From the NCBI GenBank assembly GCA_900542985.1, contig UQPQ01000033.1:1-31568 (forward strand): a DNA stretch of 31,568 bases, in the 5' to 3' direction. Position 1 is the stretch's first letter. Each line of letters opens with the position of its first letter. Below the pieces are notes generated by a model, which saw only the letters and a list, made by a program, of their open reading frames with translations, ran no database searches and was not told the DNA's origin. The position numbers were made by a program, and so were the translations under genes. Below, piece after piece: positions 30,085 to 31,568 of the stretch. The stretch comes from an uncultured Bacteroides sp. (GTDB lineage Bacteria; Bacteroidota; Bacteroidia; Bacteroidales; Bacteroidaceae).

Positions 30085-31568
30085 ATGAAAGACTTAATTT
30101 CGGGCGCAGAAGCATTGATGCGTTCTCTTGAATATCAGGGAGTAGAGACCATTTTTGGGTATCCGGGAGGTTCTATCATGCCGGTATTCGATGCTTTGTA
30201 CGATCATCAAAATACATTGAACCATATCTTGGTTCGCCACGAACAGGGAGCTGCTCATGCAGCGCAAGGTTTTGCCCGCGTATCGGGTGAGGTAGGTGTT
30301 TGTCTGGTGACAAGCGGTCCCGGAGCAACGAATACAATCACCGGTATTGCCGATGCAATGATAGACAGTACACCTATCGTAGTTATTGCCGGACAGGTAG
30401 GGACGGGTTTTCTCGGAACAGACGCTTTTCAGGAAGTCGACTTGGTAGGTATCACCCAGCCTATCGCTAAATGGAGTTATCAGATTCGCCGTGCAGAAGA
30501 TGTAGCTTGGGCGGTGGCACGTGCATTCTATATTGCCCGTAGCGGTCGTCCCGGTCCGGTAGTATTGGACTTCGCCAAAGATGCACAGAATGCAAAGACA
30601 AAATACGAGCCGGCGAAGCTGGATTTTATACGTAGTTATGTTCCGGTGCCTGATACCGATGAAGATTCTGTGAAGGAAGCCGCCGAACTGATAAATAATG
30701 CCGAACGTCCGCTTGTATTGGTAGGACAGGGGGTAGAACTCGGAAATGCACAAAGTGAACTGAGAGCCTTTATTGAAAAAGCTGATATGCCTGCCGGATG
30801 TACATTGCTCGGACTTTCCGCTTTGCCTACCGATCATCCTTTGAATAAAGGTATGCTGGGAATGCATGGTAATTTAGGTCCGAACATCAATACCAACAAA
30901 TGTGATGTCCTGATTGCTGTCGGTATGCGTTTTGATGATCGCGTGACAGGTAATCTGGCTACTTATGCCAAACAGGCAAAAGTAATCCATTTTGATATAG
31001 ATCCTGCGGAAGTAAATAAAAACGTGAAAGTAGATATCGCTGTTCTGGGAGATTGCAAAAATACATTAGCTGCCGTAACCGGATTACTAAAAGAGAACAA
31101 GCATACCGAATGGAACGATAGTTTTAAAGAATATGAGAAGGTGGAGGAAGAAAAAGTAATTCGTCCCGAACTTTATCCGGCTACGGATTCACTGACCATG
31201 GGCGAAGTAGCACGTGCCGTAAGTGAGGCAACCCACCATGAAGCAGTATTGGTGACGGATGTCGGTCAGAACCAGATGATATCTGCTCGTTACTTTAAAT
31301 ATTCGAAAGAACGCAGTATTATTACTTCCGGAGGGCTTGGAACAATGGGGTTCGGACTTCCCGCAGCTATCGGAGCCACTTTCGGTGCACCGGAGCGTAC
31401 CGTCTGCGTGTTTATGGGAGACGGCGGACTTCAAATGAATATCCAGGAACTCGGAACTATCATGGAACAGAAAGCTCCGGTGAAGATTATCTGCCTGAAC
31501 AACAATTATCTCGGCAACGTGCGCCAATGGCAGGCCATGTTCTTTAATCGCCGTTATTCATTTACTCC
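30085..31568 (+). CDS. ilvB: Acetolactate synthase large subunit, 3' end outside window
   Basis: The first 494 codons of a ThDP-dependent enzyme normally about 565 residues long; the frame is open at the window edge. It condenses two pyruvates, or pyruvate with 2-oxobutyrate, as the first common step to branched-chain amino acids. The start ATG at 30085 gives MKDLISGAEALMRSL. The catalytic Glu53 is in VRHEQGAAHAAQG, the FAD-linked middle domain spans about 190-340, and the ThDP motif starts at GDGGLQMN near 445 and ends at NNNYLG near 472. A small regulatory subunit (ilvN) probably follows beyond the window. Expression would be set by the upstream attenuator. Confidence 0.97.
   Translation, partial: MKDLISGAEALMRSLEYQGVETIFGYPGGSIMPVFDALYDHQNTLNHILVRHEQGAAHAAQGFARVSGEVGVCLVTSGPGATNTITGIADAMIDSTPIVVIAGQVGTGFLGTDAFQEVDLVGITQPIAKWSYQIRRAEDVAWAVARAFYIARSGRPGPVVLDFAKDAQNAKTKYEPAKLDFIRSYVPVPDTDEDSVKEAAELINNAERPLVLVGQGVELGNAQSELRAFIEKADMPAGCTLLGLSALPTDHPLNKGMLGMHGNLGPNINTNKCDVLIAVGMRFDDRVTGNLATYAKQAKVIHFDIDPAEVNKNVKVDIAVLGDCKNTLAAVTGLLKENKHTEWNDSFKEYEKVEEEKVIRPELYPATDSLTMGEVARAVSEATHHEAVLVTDVGQNQMISARYFKYSKERSIITSGGLGTMGFGLPAAIGATFGAPERTVCVFMGDGGLQMNIQELGTIMEQKAPVKIICLNNNYLGNVRQWQAMFFNRRYSFT

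Noticed and set aside
1..31568. Search for CRISPR arrays, transposases, integrases, rRNA and tRNA genes
   Set aside because: No regularly spaced repeats, no transposase or integrase motifs, and no rRNA- or tRNA-like segments were found by eye.

Overview
The window looks like chromosomal core DNA from a gut-type Bacteroidota, most likely family Bacteroidaceae (Bacteroides/Phocaeicola). Three things point there. Start sites mostly lack a strong Shine-Dalgarno. At least a dozen genes are preceded by the Bacteroides -7 element TAnnTTTG, twice with a correctly spaced -33 TTTG. The protein set is characteristic: a UpxY-type NusG paralogue, a polyamine-type saccharopine-dehydrogenase-fold enzyme, a SlyD with a Cys/His tail, a tandem META lipoprotein and a fused PyrK-like/GltD-like flavoprotein. 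I see no rRNA, tRNA, insertion sequence, prophage or CRISPR array. Gene density is high except for one intergenic stretch of about 1 kb.

Layout. (1) 61-9724: DNA repair and translation. A minus-strand TPR gene and a divergent ung paralogue sit back to back with mfd on the plus strand. mfd converges on a minus-strand glnS-TPR pair. (2) 9725-13302: a glnS/rarA intergenic region that may encode a small RNA, then a plus-strand run rarA - 2-hydroxyacid dehydrogenase - C_GCAxxG_C_C redox-type protein, then a monocistronic winged-helix protein with a very clear terminator. (3) 13321-15058: a GntR/UTRA regulator with a palindrome over its own promoter, and a roughly 1 kb non-coding stretch with several dyads and a 49-bp-spaced direct repeat. 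(4) 15059-18431: a fused NfnA/NfnB-like flavoprotein, convergent with an exported HExxH protein. (5) 18675-21417: minus-strand operon of a carboxy(nor)spermidine-type dehydrogenase, bcp and recA. (6) 21580-23028: tandem-META lipoprotein converging on a UpxY-type antiterminator that has no capsule genes near it. (7) 23242-27744: rpsA, a SIMPL-domain protein, a BadF-type sugar kinase and slyD, all minus strand. (8) 28023-31568: branched-chain amino acid biosynthesis: promoter, an Ile/Leu/Val-rich leader peptide, a terminator/antiterminator pair, ilvD, and ilvB cut off by the window end.

How it works together. Most units are housekeeping: genome maintenance (ung paralogue, mfd, rarA, recA), translation (glnS, rpsA), redox and peroxide handling (Nfn-like fusion, Bcp) and biosynthesis (ilv, polyamine). 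The points most worth following are the ilv attenuator, whose two alternative helices can be read directly; the uracil-DNA glycosylase paralogue with three changed motif residues; the Nfn-like fusion, which is easily misnamed glutamate synthase; the orphan UpxY protein; and the unexplained dyads and direct repeats in the gntR/nfn interval. I did not find a clearly new multi-gene system.
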